Shown in pieces: positions 1 to 10,982 of a DNA stretch of 64,000 bases. Source of the DNA: Patiria miniata. Its lineage: Eukaryota; Echinodermata; Asteroidea; Valvatida; Asterinidae. The notes beneath the pieces were generated by a model. It searched no databases. It was not told where the DNA came from and was given only the letters and a program-made list of their open reading frames with translations. The stretch covers positions 32,746,129 through 32,810,128 of the forward strand of contig NW_024037059.1 of NCBI RefSeq assembly GCF_015706575.1, written 5' to 3'. The stretch's first letter is position 1. Each line of letters opens with the position of its first letter. Made by a program: the position numbers and the translations under genes.

Positions 1-1302
1 ACCTACATCGACAATATAACTTTAAAAAAAACCTATCAATACACCTGTCTTCCGTGCAAAAAAAGAACTAAATAATCAGATATCTATCCAAAAGAAGATG
101 ACAAAATAAGTGTTTTAAAGTCATATAGCTCTCGCTTTAAAGATAGTACCAATGACACATTTCCTGTGAAATTTTCTTTCTGAAATGCTGCTTTATCAAA
201 TCAATGATGCTCAGTCATCGGTGACTAAAGTGATGCAAATAACATATCAATTCACACCCTTCCAAGTCATAGTAGCACTTAGTGCTTATCCGACCGACTA
301 CTGAGAGATCTGATTAAAATATTCAAATTTAAGATTGTTCCGCCATGTTCCACCTTCTTTGATGTGAGACAGAAAGTCGATTGAAAAACATGTTGATTCT
401 TCTCAGACCTGATCTGTAAGTACATCAATGCGCTAGGTAGGATTGAATCCTTGCTTCCAACATTATTGTGTTTGGAACACCTGCGATCGGCGACAATCCC
501 CAGGTCCACATTAAGTTTTGAAGACGGCCCCACGGCCGTAATGGGAAAACGTAATTTTCGTCATCTAAAACCTGGAGTAAACTTTCTTGTCTGAAAAAAA
601 AATAGAGGCAAAAACCAAGATTGATTTTGGTGGTTCTGCAAAATTGAGTGAAAGTGTTCCGAGGAGTGGCTTATCATTTATCAGCCCTTCCACGGTCAAG
701 TCTGTATGGGGCGTCCGAGGGAACTGGGCAAGTCGCCCCTTGCTTGGTGCAATATTGGAAAGAGTGCCCGAGTTAGTGGAGACATGACTCGGTGGTGGGG
801 TTCGTAATGTTGTACCCTACAAGCTTACAATGAAGTCGGCAGCGGAAATAAACTTAGCTCGTTCGTTTCGGCGTATTCTTTTTCATTTAGAGTAGCGTTC
901 CTTGCTTGCTTTGGCGACAGGTTCCAAAGGGACTCGGATGAGGGCCGGGGCATTCCGAAATACCGAAATAATTCTGACGAAGAATATTGCAAATCATCGA
1001 TAAACCGACAAAAATTAACACGCCGTCAACCCGCGGGGATTAAAGTAAGAAAATTCCCCTTCCAACGTCGTCTGTATTCGTAACAGACAGCAAATTGTTG
1101 GGCTTAAGGTACACTTCAGCTTTGTTCAGAGGCATCGGAGTCTGTGATGATAACGTCCCGTTGGCCCTTGAGGCCAAGAGGGGCTTGAACACCCTAACTC
1201 GCCGCCCAAGCTCGTTGATGCCAACGTCCGACTCGACTTAGGGGTGGATCCTGCTTTTTCGTCGGAGAATTTCCCCGTCATGTTCGCAATCTGGATAAAG
1301 TC
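1..1302. other. Unassigned sequence left of the 501-bp array
   Basis: No convincing gene is visible. Short open frames occur but show no recognisable motif. The last ~170 bases (about 1130-1302) are GC-richer and read openly for short stretches in more than one forward frame, leading into the first GAGGCATCGGAGG/GTAAGT splice-donor-like site at about 1333-1350. That could be the edge of an exon or of a transposon from which the tandem array arose. I see no homology that decides it. Confidence 0.4.
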
Positions 1303-2805
1303 CTTTGGGAAGAAGCTGGGCCTCACTGATTAGAGGCATCGGAGGGTAAGTATGTAGCTTAACGTAACGTTTGAGGAATTACATGTGAGTACACCGCAGA
1401 GCATGCATAGTGGGTTAGACTGTGTGTGAGAACTCCACGCGAATCTCCAGATAAATATGCATTGGTAGTTGTTCTACGGGCAAGTAGAGTGCAAGTAACT
1501 GAGTTATTGCGTCATGACGGTTAAAAAAAGTCACGGCAAAAAGCATCTCCAGCGGATACGCACACGCGTTGCACCGTTTGCTCAGAGCAAAATGAAACGC
1601 TCGTTTGCTGATCGTGAGTTTCGGATTTGGGTATATCGGCTTCGGTAACCTGTATATATTGCAAACGCAGTTATGTAAACAGCTGTACAAAATTCGAGTT
1701 TTCTATAGGTTTGTGCACAAACACTGAGGCGCCCAGAGCAGGCATCACTTTGTACATGTGTCAGCGCTCTAGTATTTAATATAGCTCTATGAGTGCAAGT
1801 AGACTTTGGGAAGAAGCTGGGCCTCACTGATTAGAGGCATCGGAGGGTAAGTATGTAGCTTAACGTAACGTTTGAGGAATTACATGTGAGTACACCGCAG
1901 AGCATGCATAGTGGGTTAGACTGTGTGTGAGAACTCCACGCGAATCTCCAGATAAATATGCATTGGTAGTTGTTCTACGGGCAAGTAGAGTGCAAGTAAC
2001 TGAGTTATTGCGTCATGACGGTTAAAAAAAGTCACGGCAAAAAGCATCTCCAGCGGATACGCACACGCGTTGCACCGTTTGCTCAGAGCAAAATGAAACG
2101 CTCGTTTGCTGATCGTGAGTTTCGGATTTGGGTATATCGGCTTCGGTAACCTGTATATATTGCAAACGCAGTTATGTAAACAGCTGTACAAAATTCGAGT
2201 TTTCTATAGGTTTGTGCACAAACACTGAGGCGCCCAGAGCAGGCATCACTTTGTACATGTGTCAGCGCTCTAGTATTTAATATAGCTCTATGAGTGCAAG
2301 TAGACTTTGGGAAGAAGCTGGGCCTCACTGATTAGAGGCATCGGAGGGTAAGTATGTAGCTTAACGTAACGTTTGAGGAATTACATGTGAGTACACCGCA
2401 GAGCATGCATAGTGGGTTAGACTGTGTGTGAGAACTCCACGCGAATCTCCAGATAAATATGCATTGGTAGTTGTTCTACGGGCAAGTAGAGTGCAAGAAA
2501 CTGAGTTATTGCGTCATGACGGTTAAAAAAAGTCACGGCAAAAAGCATCTCCAGCGGATACGCACACGCGTTGCACCGTTTGCTCAGAGCAAAATGAAAC
2601 GCTCGTTTGCTGATCGTGAGTTTCGGATTTGGGTATATCGGCTTCGGTAAGCTGTATATATTGCAAACGCAGTTATGTAAACAGCTGTACAAAATTCGAG
2701 TTTTCTATAGGTTTGTGCACAAACACTGAGGCGCCCAGAGCAGGCATCACTTTGAACATGTGTCAGCGCTCTAGTATTTAATATAGCTCTATGAGTGCAA
2801 GTAGA
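1303..2805. repeat. Three-copy tandem repeat, 501-bp unit
   Basis: The block starting CTTTGGGAAGAAGCTGGGCC at 1303 recurs at 1804 and 2305 with an exact period of 501 bases. Only a few point differences separate the copies, for example GCAAGTAACTG against GCAAGAAACTG and GGTAACC against GGTAAGC in the third copy. Because 501 is divisible by three, the same reverse-strand open frames recur in every copy. These are products of the repetition, not evidence of a gene. Each unit contains a consensus-like splice donor (GGAGG then GTAAGTATG). The low divergence suggests recent amplification or gene conversion. Confidence 0.95.
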
Positions 2806-3494
2806 CTTGGTAGGGTCGAAAACTCACCGTGCCTTTACATGTAATTGCACTTATCACCAAATGTTACAATAACTTTATGAACACGCATAAAGTTCATTAT
2901 TCAACCCCGAAAAAAGAGAGCTTTTGGAGGTTCGGGAAGACATTTTAACTGACATACAAGTATACTTTTTCTACAAACACCCTTTTAATTTACATTACAT
3001 TGTCATGATTGAATAACCCTAGTAACAATCAACAAAGAAACAAACAGAATGTGATACGAAACCACAACACTGCTCAGGGAGAGTGAAGAAATTGGCGTCG
3101 ACGTCCTGCCATCCTTGCTTCCAATTCCTTTCTTCCAATTCCTTTCGTGTATGACTGTCTGCACTTCTAGCTGCGGCGATGTAGGAAAACACACACAACA
3201 TGGCATATCCAATGTCATGTGCCATATTAGACTGAAACTTATGACGAACTGTTTCCTTGAGTTTCGGGTCTGTGAAACAAAATTGTTGGCACACGTTCTT
3301 GATTATCGTACATGCTGTACGTGTACTGCAAACCATTGTGAACTACACTCAACCAAAGAAGAAAAAAAAAATTCTTAATACTGTTCGTCTCACTCAAAAA
3401 CTACTGGGCACATCTTGCGACTAACGACTGATCAGTACAGCAATTCCATAGCAATGCAGCCATACCCCTTGTTAGACCCCAAAACTAATGTGTA
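2806..3494. other. Unassigned sequence
   Basis: AT-rich sequence with overlapping short open frames on both strands near 3003-3378. None has a recognisable domain. Nothing else can be supported here. Confidence 0.4.
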
Positions 3495-3642
3495 CAAAAC
3501 TATGCAATTTATGACAAATGGTACTGAAAAAAAGTTACACTTTTTTGTATACGTGCAGGGTGAGTGTTGAACCCCAGCTTTTGCACGTATTAGAAAGTGC
3601 AACTGTTTTCGGTATCATTTGTCATGAATTGCCACTGTTTTG
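3495..3642. repeat. Imperfect palindrome (fold-back MITE-like)
   Basis: The arm 3495-3557 (from CAAAACTATGCAATTTATGA to ATACGTGCA) is the diverged inverse complement of 3582-3642 (TGCACGTATTAG to CACTGTTTTG). They are separated by a 24-base spacer. The RNA or single strand would fold into a ~60-bp hairpin with scattered mismatches. This is typical of an old fold-back or MITE insertion. No target duplication was identified. Confidence 0.75.
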
Positions 3643-3802
3643 GCTCAAATAAAGGGAATTGGCTAGATTGCTAAGGACATTCTGTACCGAAAAGTCGCTA
3701 TTTGAGCGAGAGGTGCTCAGAACTTTTTGAGTGAATCAAAAAGTAATGGAAGGTTGAGTGCAGTTCTTTATTACACTAAAAAAAAAAGTCTAGCAGGAAG
3801 AT

Positions 3803-3957
3803 AGGGTTCCCATGCACCCCTGGATACATTTTTCCAACCTACGATTTTGTGATCCTTAAGGAGTATAGTAAATGAATTTTGATGTTAGCAAGATCAAATC
3901 TCATCCCATTGGGTTTTATTTGGCGGCCATCTTGGGCTTCGACGAAAATCTGTTATT
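3803..3957 (+). repeat. Left arm of a large inverted repeat (partner 6657-6804)
   Basis: This ~155-base segment, containing TTTGGCGGCCATCTTGG and GGGTTCCC...CCCTGGATAC, matches the reverse complement of 6657-6804 with moderate divergence. The two arms enclose 2.7 kb occupied mainly by a reverse-strand LINE fossil. Either two copies of one dispersed repeat landed in opposite orientation, or these are long terminal inverted repeats of a composite element. Confidence 0.8.
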
Positions 3958-4059
3958 TTTAACTAGGCATTATACGAAGCCCAATTAAGGTGTAGGCTTA
4001 ATCTTGTAGCTGGAAATGCCGAGTGCGGATGTGAATAATCATGCCAGTATGGTGCGGCC

Positions 4060-4384
4060 ATCCCTTCCCTTTCACTCACTGACTTTGCACCAGAAAACTG
4101 TTGAGGAGGCGGAGGATGAAAAGTGGAAGAGCATCAAGGGGATATGACGTGTTTTTTTTTTTTAATTTTTAAGATGACGCCTAAGACGTTCAGTATGGCG
4201 ATGAAATGTCATTGATGACCACTTCTCTAGCTTGTCATGTCGCTCAACAAGACAAGTCTAATACTCATCATAATCAATCTACTGATGCTCTTCCACTATT
4301 CCTTTCCACTGGAATAGTACTACTACTGTGGCATCACTTACGTCATGGCAGACGATGGTTGTAGCACAACCAAAGAAGTATTAG
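4060..4384. other. Spacer between inverted-repeat arm and LINE fossil
   Basis: No gene is seen. A short inverted repeat is present: GTGGAAGAGCATCA near 4123-4136 faces TGATGCTCTTCCAC near 4282-4295. A T-run lies near 4152-4164. This may be the degraded 3' untranslated part of the neighbouring reverse-strand LINE. Confidence 0.35.
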
Positions 4385-5550
4385 CTATCACGCACATTCT
4401 AGTATGAATTGTAAAGACCCAACTCTTCAGTGGCAGTCTCTATCACAGCGAGTGCAGGTCAAGGATGAGGGCGCCTGAGATGAACATACCCGCCTTTTGT
4501 GTGGCTCACTTTGTCAGTCAGGAAGATTTCCAGCATCGTCGGCCAACCTCGACACCTTCCTGCACGCGGCCTATTCCAATCTTGCAGATGTCCTTAAAGC
4601 GGAAACAGCGTCGCCCTACAGGTCTTGAACCTTCAGCAAATTCTCCATAGAGGAGATCATTTTAGGCGCCGACCATCCTCTTGACATAGCCCAAGCTATT
4701 AAAGACGTCTCATGCCTAGGTTAGCAAACGTGCATGCTCTAAAACCTCCGTGTTGGTCACTCAATCCTGCCAGCTTATGCAGAGGATGCGTCTGAGGCAT
4801 CGGAAGTGGAAGCTGTTTAGTCTCTTCTCCCTGACCGGCATAGGGTGCACAGTCACGTGATGCTTGGCTATTCTGCTGTTGAGCTCTGTGTCAAGAGACA
4901 GTGTGCTGGAGATGGCTGAAACGAGGTAGGTCAAGGTATCCACCCCCTAAAGAACGTGTCCGTTGGTGGCGATGGCAGTCTACAATGTTCTGGGTCATGA
5001 CATTGGTCTTTAATCATGTTGATGGTCGGCCCAAAATTGATTGCAGGCGCGGGACAATCGATGAGCCACTGGAGTGGGGCTTTAATGTGGGACGCCAACA
5101 ATGCATCATCGACTTGGGTATGCAGGTCTACACCCTTAACTGGTGCAGCCTCCAAAAACGTAGGTACTAGGAACATTATAAGAAGAGCATACCAAAGAGA
5201 GTGGGAGCCAACACGTACGCAGCCCTATTTTACTTTACTTCTCAATGGGAAGGTATCTGATGTTACACCGTTGAAGTTCACGCCCTCGTGGAAGGATGGT
5301 ATCATGCCCATCGCTAGGGTGGCAGCCGATCCCTGCAGCAGTTTGAAGAGCCCACTTCTGCTGACAAGTTCCTAAACCTTTTGTCAGGTCTATGCAAGCA
5401 GTATAGAGTGGCATTTGCTGCTCCTGAAACTTCTCCTGCAGCTGGCAAAGTGAGAATATATCCACAGTGGGTCTGCCCGCTCTAATGCCACACTGCTACT
5501 CCTGGTAGACACGTGACGTGAGGCTCTGTAGACGGGTCAGGACAATATTA

Positions 5551-5682
5551 GTTATCTTGCGAGCGCTCGTGGAACACGGAATAATGTAGTGCGTCTGTGT
5601 CCCACATACCACGAAGGCCGAGTGGTATGTGGGACACAGACGCACTACATTTTCCGTGTTCCACGAGCGCGAGCGCGATAAC
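5551..5682. repeat. Near-perfect palindrome inserted in LINE copy A
   Basis: Arms 5551-5612 and 5622-5682 are inverse complements over ~61 bases with only a few mismatches near the base. The loop is 5613-5621 (gaaggccga). The outer ends read GTTATC and GATAAC. It sits immediately beside a second inverted-repeat segment (5687-5926). Together they interrupt the LINE reading frame exactly between the SVGKVF and NIVLTRL parts of the reverse transcriptase. This shows it is an insertion. Confidence 0.9.
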
Positions 5683-5686
5683 GAAT

Positions 5687-5926
5687 TTATCTTCAAGCAA
5701 ACTTGACGCACAGTAAAGTTGGAACACGCATGCTGTGTAAGTACCTACGCGCAACTTTTGAATTCCCAGTGAATTGTGCAGCAGTAATCGCGTCACGTAG
5801 GCTTAGAATGGCGAAATACGCGGAGTGCGGTATGGACCGTGGCCGTGCGGTATGGTTATATGTAGCACGGCTTGTTGCCATGGATCGACCAATCAGGATC
5901 GAGGATTCAAGTTTGCTTGAAGATAA
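5687..5926. mobile_element. Short TIR element adjoining the palindrome
   Basis: The 20-base sequence TTATCTTCAAGCAAACTTGA at 5687-5706 is perfectly inverted at 5907-5926. The 200-base body is GC-richer and contains the CCAAT-type stretch GATCGACCAATCAGGATCGA (about 5884-5903). No protein is encoded. The outer palindrome (5551-5682) also ends in TTATC/GATAA, so palindrome and TIR body probably form one ~376-bp non-autonomous element. It is inserted in the LINE fossil. Confidence 0.8.
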
Positions 5927-6656
5927 TGCGTGAGAAGACCTTACCGACTGAGCTGAGCTAAGAGATTCTGCGATAGGTATTACAATCGCAGCTGTTGCCC
6001 TTCTTTCTGTGCAAAGTGACGTTGTTTGCATCACGCATATCCCTGTGGAACGTTGCCCTTTTCCCAGCAGAGGCAGAGGAGTTATGAAGGCGACGCAGCA
6101 GCACTGGTTATTAGGACTTCAGGGAAGGATACCGTCAGGGTAGGATACCGTCAACAAGCAAGGCAGCCTGTGGCTTTTCTGAACTCTTCCAGTTGTGATG
6201 GCAGTGTGGATGTCTAAGCCTCTCCCATGACTGGCAGGTCTTTGATGGCTTCTCTTGGCTTTTTGTCACTGATTCTATTTCTTCCAAGTTTGACTCGGCG
6301 TCATTACGTCCTTCTCTTCCTGCTTGCAGAAGTGGGCGAGGTTTAGACCATCGACCAGGTGGGACCACTCAGATTCCCGTTAAGTGTCATCACCGCCTGT
6401 AGGCTCTGCCAGAGCCACATCAAGACTGTCGACAAAGTGCCGAGTCCTCTCTGGGTTGTTGTAACAGAAGGTGTGGATACAGTCTTGCTGTGGTGGAGCT
6501 TTTTTGGTACGAGCTTCGCTTTGCCGGCTACGAGGCAGTCTGAGTGGCTCCATTCCTGATTTTCAATCGATTCCCGACACCCAAATTACTCCGGAAAACG
6601 TGTTAATTTGTCATTAAATTTTGTTATTCTTAGATCCCTGTTACAAAACTCATGTC

Positions 6657-6804
6657 AATAATCGATTTTCGTCAAAATCCAAGATGGCCGCCAAATGAAC
6701 CCCATGAAACAATATTTGATCTGTGGAACATAAAAAATCTATTTCAGGATACCTTTTGGATTATAAAAAAGTAGGTTTAGAAAATATATCCAGGGGAACC
6801 CTAC
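6657..6804 (-). repeat. Right arm of the large inverted repeat (partner 3803-3957)
   Basis: This is the reverse-complement partner of 3803-3957. The conserved core is CCAAGATGGCCGCCAAA, and CCAGGGGAACCCTA lies at the outer edge. Divergence is distributed along the arm, so the duplication is not very recent. Confidence 0.8.
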
Positions 6805-9479
6805 AGTCCTCCCCAACTAATATGCAATAACAGTTGGCCAACATAAATGCTTGCAGACAAATGAGACAACAATGTACACAATAGGAAAAAAAATGATGTC
6901 ACAGGCAAAAAAGGGATGGGTTTTGTTTTCTTTGTTCTGTTTTGGATTTTGGATGGGGGGGGGGTTTAAGTCCTGCCTAATTTGATACAGAATTTGATAC
7001 GGAATAGGCAAAAGGAACAGTTTTTCCACTTTCGAATCTCAATTAATTACTTAAACACGTACACACAAGTGTGCATTTGCCTACAACCGGGGACCCTCTA
7101 TTGTTCAACGTCCGCTATTGAATGCAGAAACAAACTCACACACATTTTGTGATTATTCACGAGAGCTCCATAAGTGGAACGCACTGCATTGCACGCCCAG
7201 GTTTGAACCCCTAAGCTGTGATATGTTTAATGTATTTTCATCTGAATGTGCATTCGAATCTGACCAGCAGATTTTGCAGTGCGTCCTGCCTAATTTGATA
7301 CATGGCAGCTTCAAGACTGATATTATTTACTTTACTTGCAAAGCATTTTGAATCCGTTACGCTTGTCGGCTAATTGCAAGCACTCTTAATATTTACAGTA
7401 ATAAAGGACACCACGACGATCCTTCTCAAGTTATTGTAGGAAACTCTTTCTGTCTATTTTTTTTAGGGTTATCATATTGACCTTTGACCTTACGAGGTCC
7501 AAAATCATAATATTTCTGAGACACCACTACAGACCTATACACCAAGTAATAAGTTGATATTTCAAGTCCTTCCTAAGTTACGGTGGAAAAACTGATTGTT
7601 TGCACGCATATACATGGAAGGACAAGGCAAAGGCAGTATTGGCAATTTGGTGTAAATATTACCCCTTGTATCCATCTCCATGATAATGTCCCGCACTGCC
7701 AAAATGCAAATGAACTGTTATATATCGTACATATATCCACCACCCTGCGTCCATTCGTCCGTGATTTTGTTGACTGTGGTCACCTTTCTCAGATTTATGC
7801 TTAACCTGGAATCTTATCTTGATTTTGGATAATTCCAGAGCTCTTAATATTAAAAATTAATTTATACATGTGGTGCTTTTCATCAAGCCAATAGTCATGC
7901 ACAGAGAAGATGGGGACTGTCACCAAATCCTGACAGAACAGTTTTAATCCCCACAGAGTAAAACCTATTTCATTCTAGGCTTTTAATTAATGCTTTACCA
8001 TTGTATGTTCCAGTCTCACTTAAGCCCCCATGATATTTTTTTTATAAAAGGGTTTGACTCTCATATGAAAATATTTTATTCTTGTACTAACCATGGTCAC
8101 AAAGCACCAGCAATCAACAGTATTCAAGTTTTGGCACAGTCTTCCTTCATTTGCAAATCCGAGTAGGTTGCAATTTTGTATTTTTGAGCAACTGAGTAGA
8201 ATGTTCCTGCTCAAAGCACCTGCTCTCCATGGCTTACATGAACTGCTCTTCACAATCAAGTCACTTCAAAGACATGCTGGCCCTGTGTTACAAGACACAA
8301 GCTGAAGATTCGTTCACAGTCAGCATTTTTGTGGATCAAAACAAGAACAGCTTTTTCGCCAAGTAGAGGAAACTCGAGATTCTGATTTCCATCCTTGAGC
8401 TGCCCTTTAGATGTTTACTGCTCTGACCACCCTTGTAAAGCTGGTAAATTTCATTGGAAAATTCATCAACTTGGTACTGCAGAAATCATCCTGTATTTTC
8501 CAGTTTAACAGAAGTGTTCATATTAAGACAGGTACATTTCTTGGTAAAGTTGAAGTTCTCTCTCTTAGATATATCAACTAATTTGGGCATTGATCAAAAT
8601 TTGGTCTGACCATTTAGGGAAATTTAGCAACCATGTACTCAGCAGCTTCGCAAAAGAGGAATTCCTTGAACCTTTCCTTGCCAAATGTTTCTAATGTTTC
8701 ACTGCCAATATCTGCATTACATCCAAGAGGGTGTGGTATGGACTTGTACTGGTTTCTATTCTCTTGTCTCTACTGCTACTAATAGACTGTCCACAATGAT
8801 CACAGGAACTGTTAGCCATCTTTATAGCTGATGGTGGGGGTTATTGGTATTGGACTCTTTTTCTCTTGTCATTTTTTTGGTATTGGACTCTTTTTCTCTT
8901 GTCAGCACTACTTGTACATGGACTGCCCACCATGATCGGTGGTGTCAACCTCAAAACATGTTGATCTTGAAAGTTCTTCAGGGTGTTTTCTTTTACTACA
9001 TTCATCCTAGTAAAAATAAATGTCTACAATTTAGTACTCCCATGAACTCTTATTTTATTGTTTCACTTTCAGATTCAAATGTTCAGCTCAACAACTCCAA
9101 GGCATTTACAAAGCAACAAGAGTGAAACCTGGTGTCCGGAGTTATGCATCTTGTAGTTCAAAATTACTTACGGCGCCTTGATCAGAAATTTCAAAAGACC
9201 ATATCGAATGGCAGCTCAAGCCCTCAAGTGTTCAAACAAATAACGCAGCGGATGATTAAACCAACCAACAATCAATCCAGTAACAGCCACTAATCAATGT
9301 AGTTTAGCAGCCAGACAATCAGCATTTACAATCTTTTTCTACAGCCACCTTCAGCAGATACCATGCCACCAAGGAAGTTAGTTGATGTACTTGGCCATAT
9401 CAACGAGGAGTGGATCTTCAGCTTCCGTCTAGCCAATCACCAGCTTACTTTTGGGAACACTGAAACACAGGTGCAGGGC
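6805..9479. other. Unassigned sequence with a small tandem duplication
   Basis: I see no gene. An eleven-or-so base G run lies near 6952-6963. A 25-base segment (GGTATTGGACTCTTTTTCTC plus TTGTC) is duplicated at 8846-8870 and 8879-8903. The right end (about 9360-9479) may belong to the LINE fossil that follows, but I could not align it. Confidence 0.4.
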
Positions 9480-10160
9480 TCCATTTTACTTTCTTTTTAC
9501 TCTATCCGTATGTTCTCTCATGTTGAGCACGGATGAGGCAAATAAAGTGCAGTAGCATGAGCAGTCTGCTGAGCTTTCATATCGACAGACCATCAGTCCA
9601 ATTGTCCGGTGCTCGTATCATAATGTAGTCAGGATAAAGGTTTAAGATAGATGTAGATAGATACAACCTTGCCTCACACCCTGACTGATGTCCACCGTAA
9701 AGATAATCTGATTAGCTGGATTTAATGACAAGGGATTTCCATTTCTTTCAGGGCAAGTCCACAAAGTAATTGAGCTGCACAAAGTTAAAAGCTTTGCTGT
9801 GGTCAATGAAACACAACCAAAGGTTCCTTCTATATTCATGGCATTACTCCATGATGTGACAAAAACTTGCAATGTGTTCCATGGCCTCTTCGGAAATCCA
9901 GCTTGTTCCGTAGGAAAATGTGATCTCAGCCTGTCACTGATGATGTGCATTTACATCTTACTTACATGGGGCATTAAGGCAATGGTCCTGCTGGTCTTAC
10001 ATTTGGTTATATTTCCTTTGTTTGGCAAAGAGCTGAAACCGCTTTTTTTCCAGTCCTTTGGCAATGGTTAAAAGTGCCGAATTGTTACACAATTTTTGCA
10101 GCATCTTCGTCTAATTTCTTCAGCAACTCCATAGGGATGTCAATCAAAGCCAGAACCTCT
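9480..10160 (-). pseudogene. LINE reverse transcriptase fossil, copy B
   Basis: On the minus strand the pieces fall in reverse-transcriptase order. IPMELLKKLDEDAAKIV lies at about 10075-10130. Then HIISDRLRSHFPTEQAGF appears with TSWSNAMNI and, after a degraded stretch, VDISQGVRQGCI (9660-9950). LNLYPDYIMIRAPDNWTDGL follows at about 9560-9635. These match the palm region of endonuclease-type non-LTR elements (the GVRQGCILSP and FNLYxEYIM motifs). The catalytic YADD box is not readable. Frameshifts and stops show it is dead. It belongs to a different LINE family from copy A. Confidence 0.8.
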
Positions 10161-10912
10161 TTAAGGCACAGAAACAGCAAGAAACAGAAGTGGTTTTATC
10201 TTAAATTCAAACCTTATCTCCCAATTGTGACGTCTACAGTTGTGCACTGGCTGATGTATGTGATGACTTGCCCTGGCACAGTCACAGATGTTTCATTGCA
10301 CAACTCCACACAGGTGACATCATGACGTCAGCAGCAGCACCAGTCATTCTGCAGTACCAGCCAAATGGGCTTTGGAGGATACGTTTAAAAGAGAGGTCTC
10401 TGCAAGGCACCCAACTTCAAATTCAGCAAAGTTTGGCACAAGCTGGCAAGCCTTTAAGTATACACTAAATAAGCCTGATAATACAAAATTATGTAAAGAA
10501 CTTACCTAAATATATTTAGATTTCTACTATATTACTGGAGGAACGAATCATGCTGCTCTCCCTATGTGAACTCGGGAGCTGACCCACTGAAATGGTTCCT
10601 CCGCAATAAAACACAGTTTAGTGGACATTCATTTGCATTTTAACGATGGTGGACAATACCATTTTCTTGGAAGGGCAGTGCAAGCTGTTTCACAGGGGCA
10701 TATATAAAAAAAAACAGCACAATACTAATCCATTATCACAACAATCCACAAAGACAAAATAGTGGAAGCCAAAGTAGCAGCTGTGCTATGCTTCAATTTC
10801 CAGTTTATTTTTGTTTTTAATTCAGAAGTGCTTTCTAAAAGATTGCACAAACCACATGTGTGAATATGGATAAAGAACCAAAATGAGATAAGTAATCAGC
10901 TCCAGTACTTAC
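10161..10912. other. Unassigned sequence, probably intron
   Basis: No features beyond A/T-rich sequence. It lies directly 3' (on the minus strand) of the exon candidate at 10913-10982. Confidence 0.35.
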
Positions 10913-10982
10913 CATACTCCGCAAGCATAAAAATATCCTTCTTGGTTTTGTACTCTTTGATATCTTTCAGCTCTATGAACCA
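10913..10982 (-). CDS. Internal exon candidate of an unidentified host gene
   Basis: On the minus strand a long pyrimidine tract ending in CTTCTTTCCAG is followed by 70 bases that are open in one frame. A perfect donor, GTAAGTA, comes next. The translation starts WFIELKDIKEYKTKKD and ends FMLAEY plus one base, giving entry phase 0 and exit phase 1. There are no stops and the composition is coding-like (charged, no repeats). The facing exon candidate at 53238-53344 ends in phase 0, so the two could be spliced. The combined strand-rich pattern is reminiscent of part of a PH/PTB/FERM-C-like fold, but that is a guess. I do not recognise the gene. Confidence 0.6.

Larger units (their letters stand above)
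4385..6545 (-). pseudogene. LINE (non-LTR retrotransposon) ORF2 fossil, copy A
   Basis: Reading the minus strand from about 6545 down, several frames together recall an endonuclease/reverse-transcriptase polyprotein. A linker region comes first (about 6270-6540). A thumb-preceding block like RDMRDANNVTLHRKKG follows at about 5960-6080. Next is the RT entry ITNIVLTRLQSLTSRVY (about 5500-5550) and QCGIRAGRPTVD...QLQEK with LYTACIDLTK (about 5380-5490). Then come VDDALLASHIKAPLQ (about 5060-5120), FTYLVSAIS...LDTELNSRIAK and LNSFHFRCLRRILCISWQD (4761-4943), RPVG...FRFKDIC (about 4570-4640), and a Cys/His tail CTRCDRDCH near 4430-4460. This order is the standard one for this LINE group. Many stops and frameshifts make it dead. 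It is interrupted by an insertion at 5551-5926. Confidence 0.85.

Noticed and set aside
1415..2692. Three identical 91-codon and two 81-codon reverse frames
   Set aside because: They recur only because the 501-bp unit is repeated; no start context, splice logic or homology supports them.
1303..2805. CRISPR array
   Set aside because: The repeats are 501 bases, directly adjacent with no spacers, in eukaryotic DNA.
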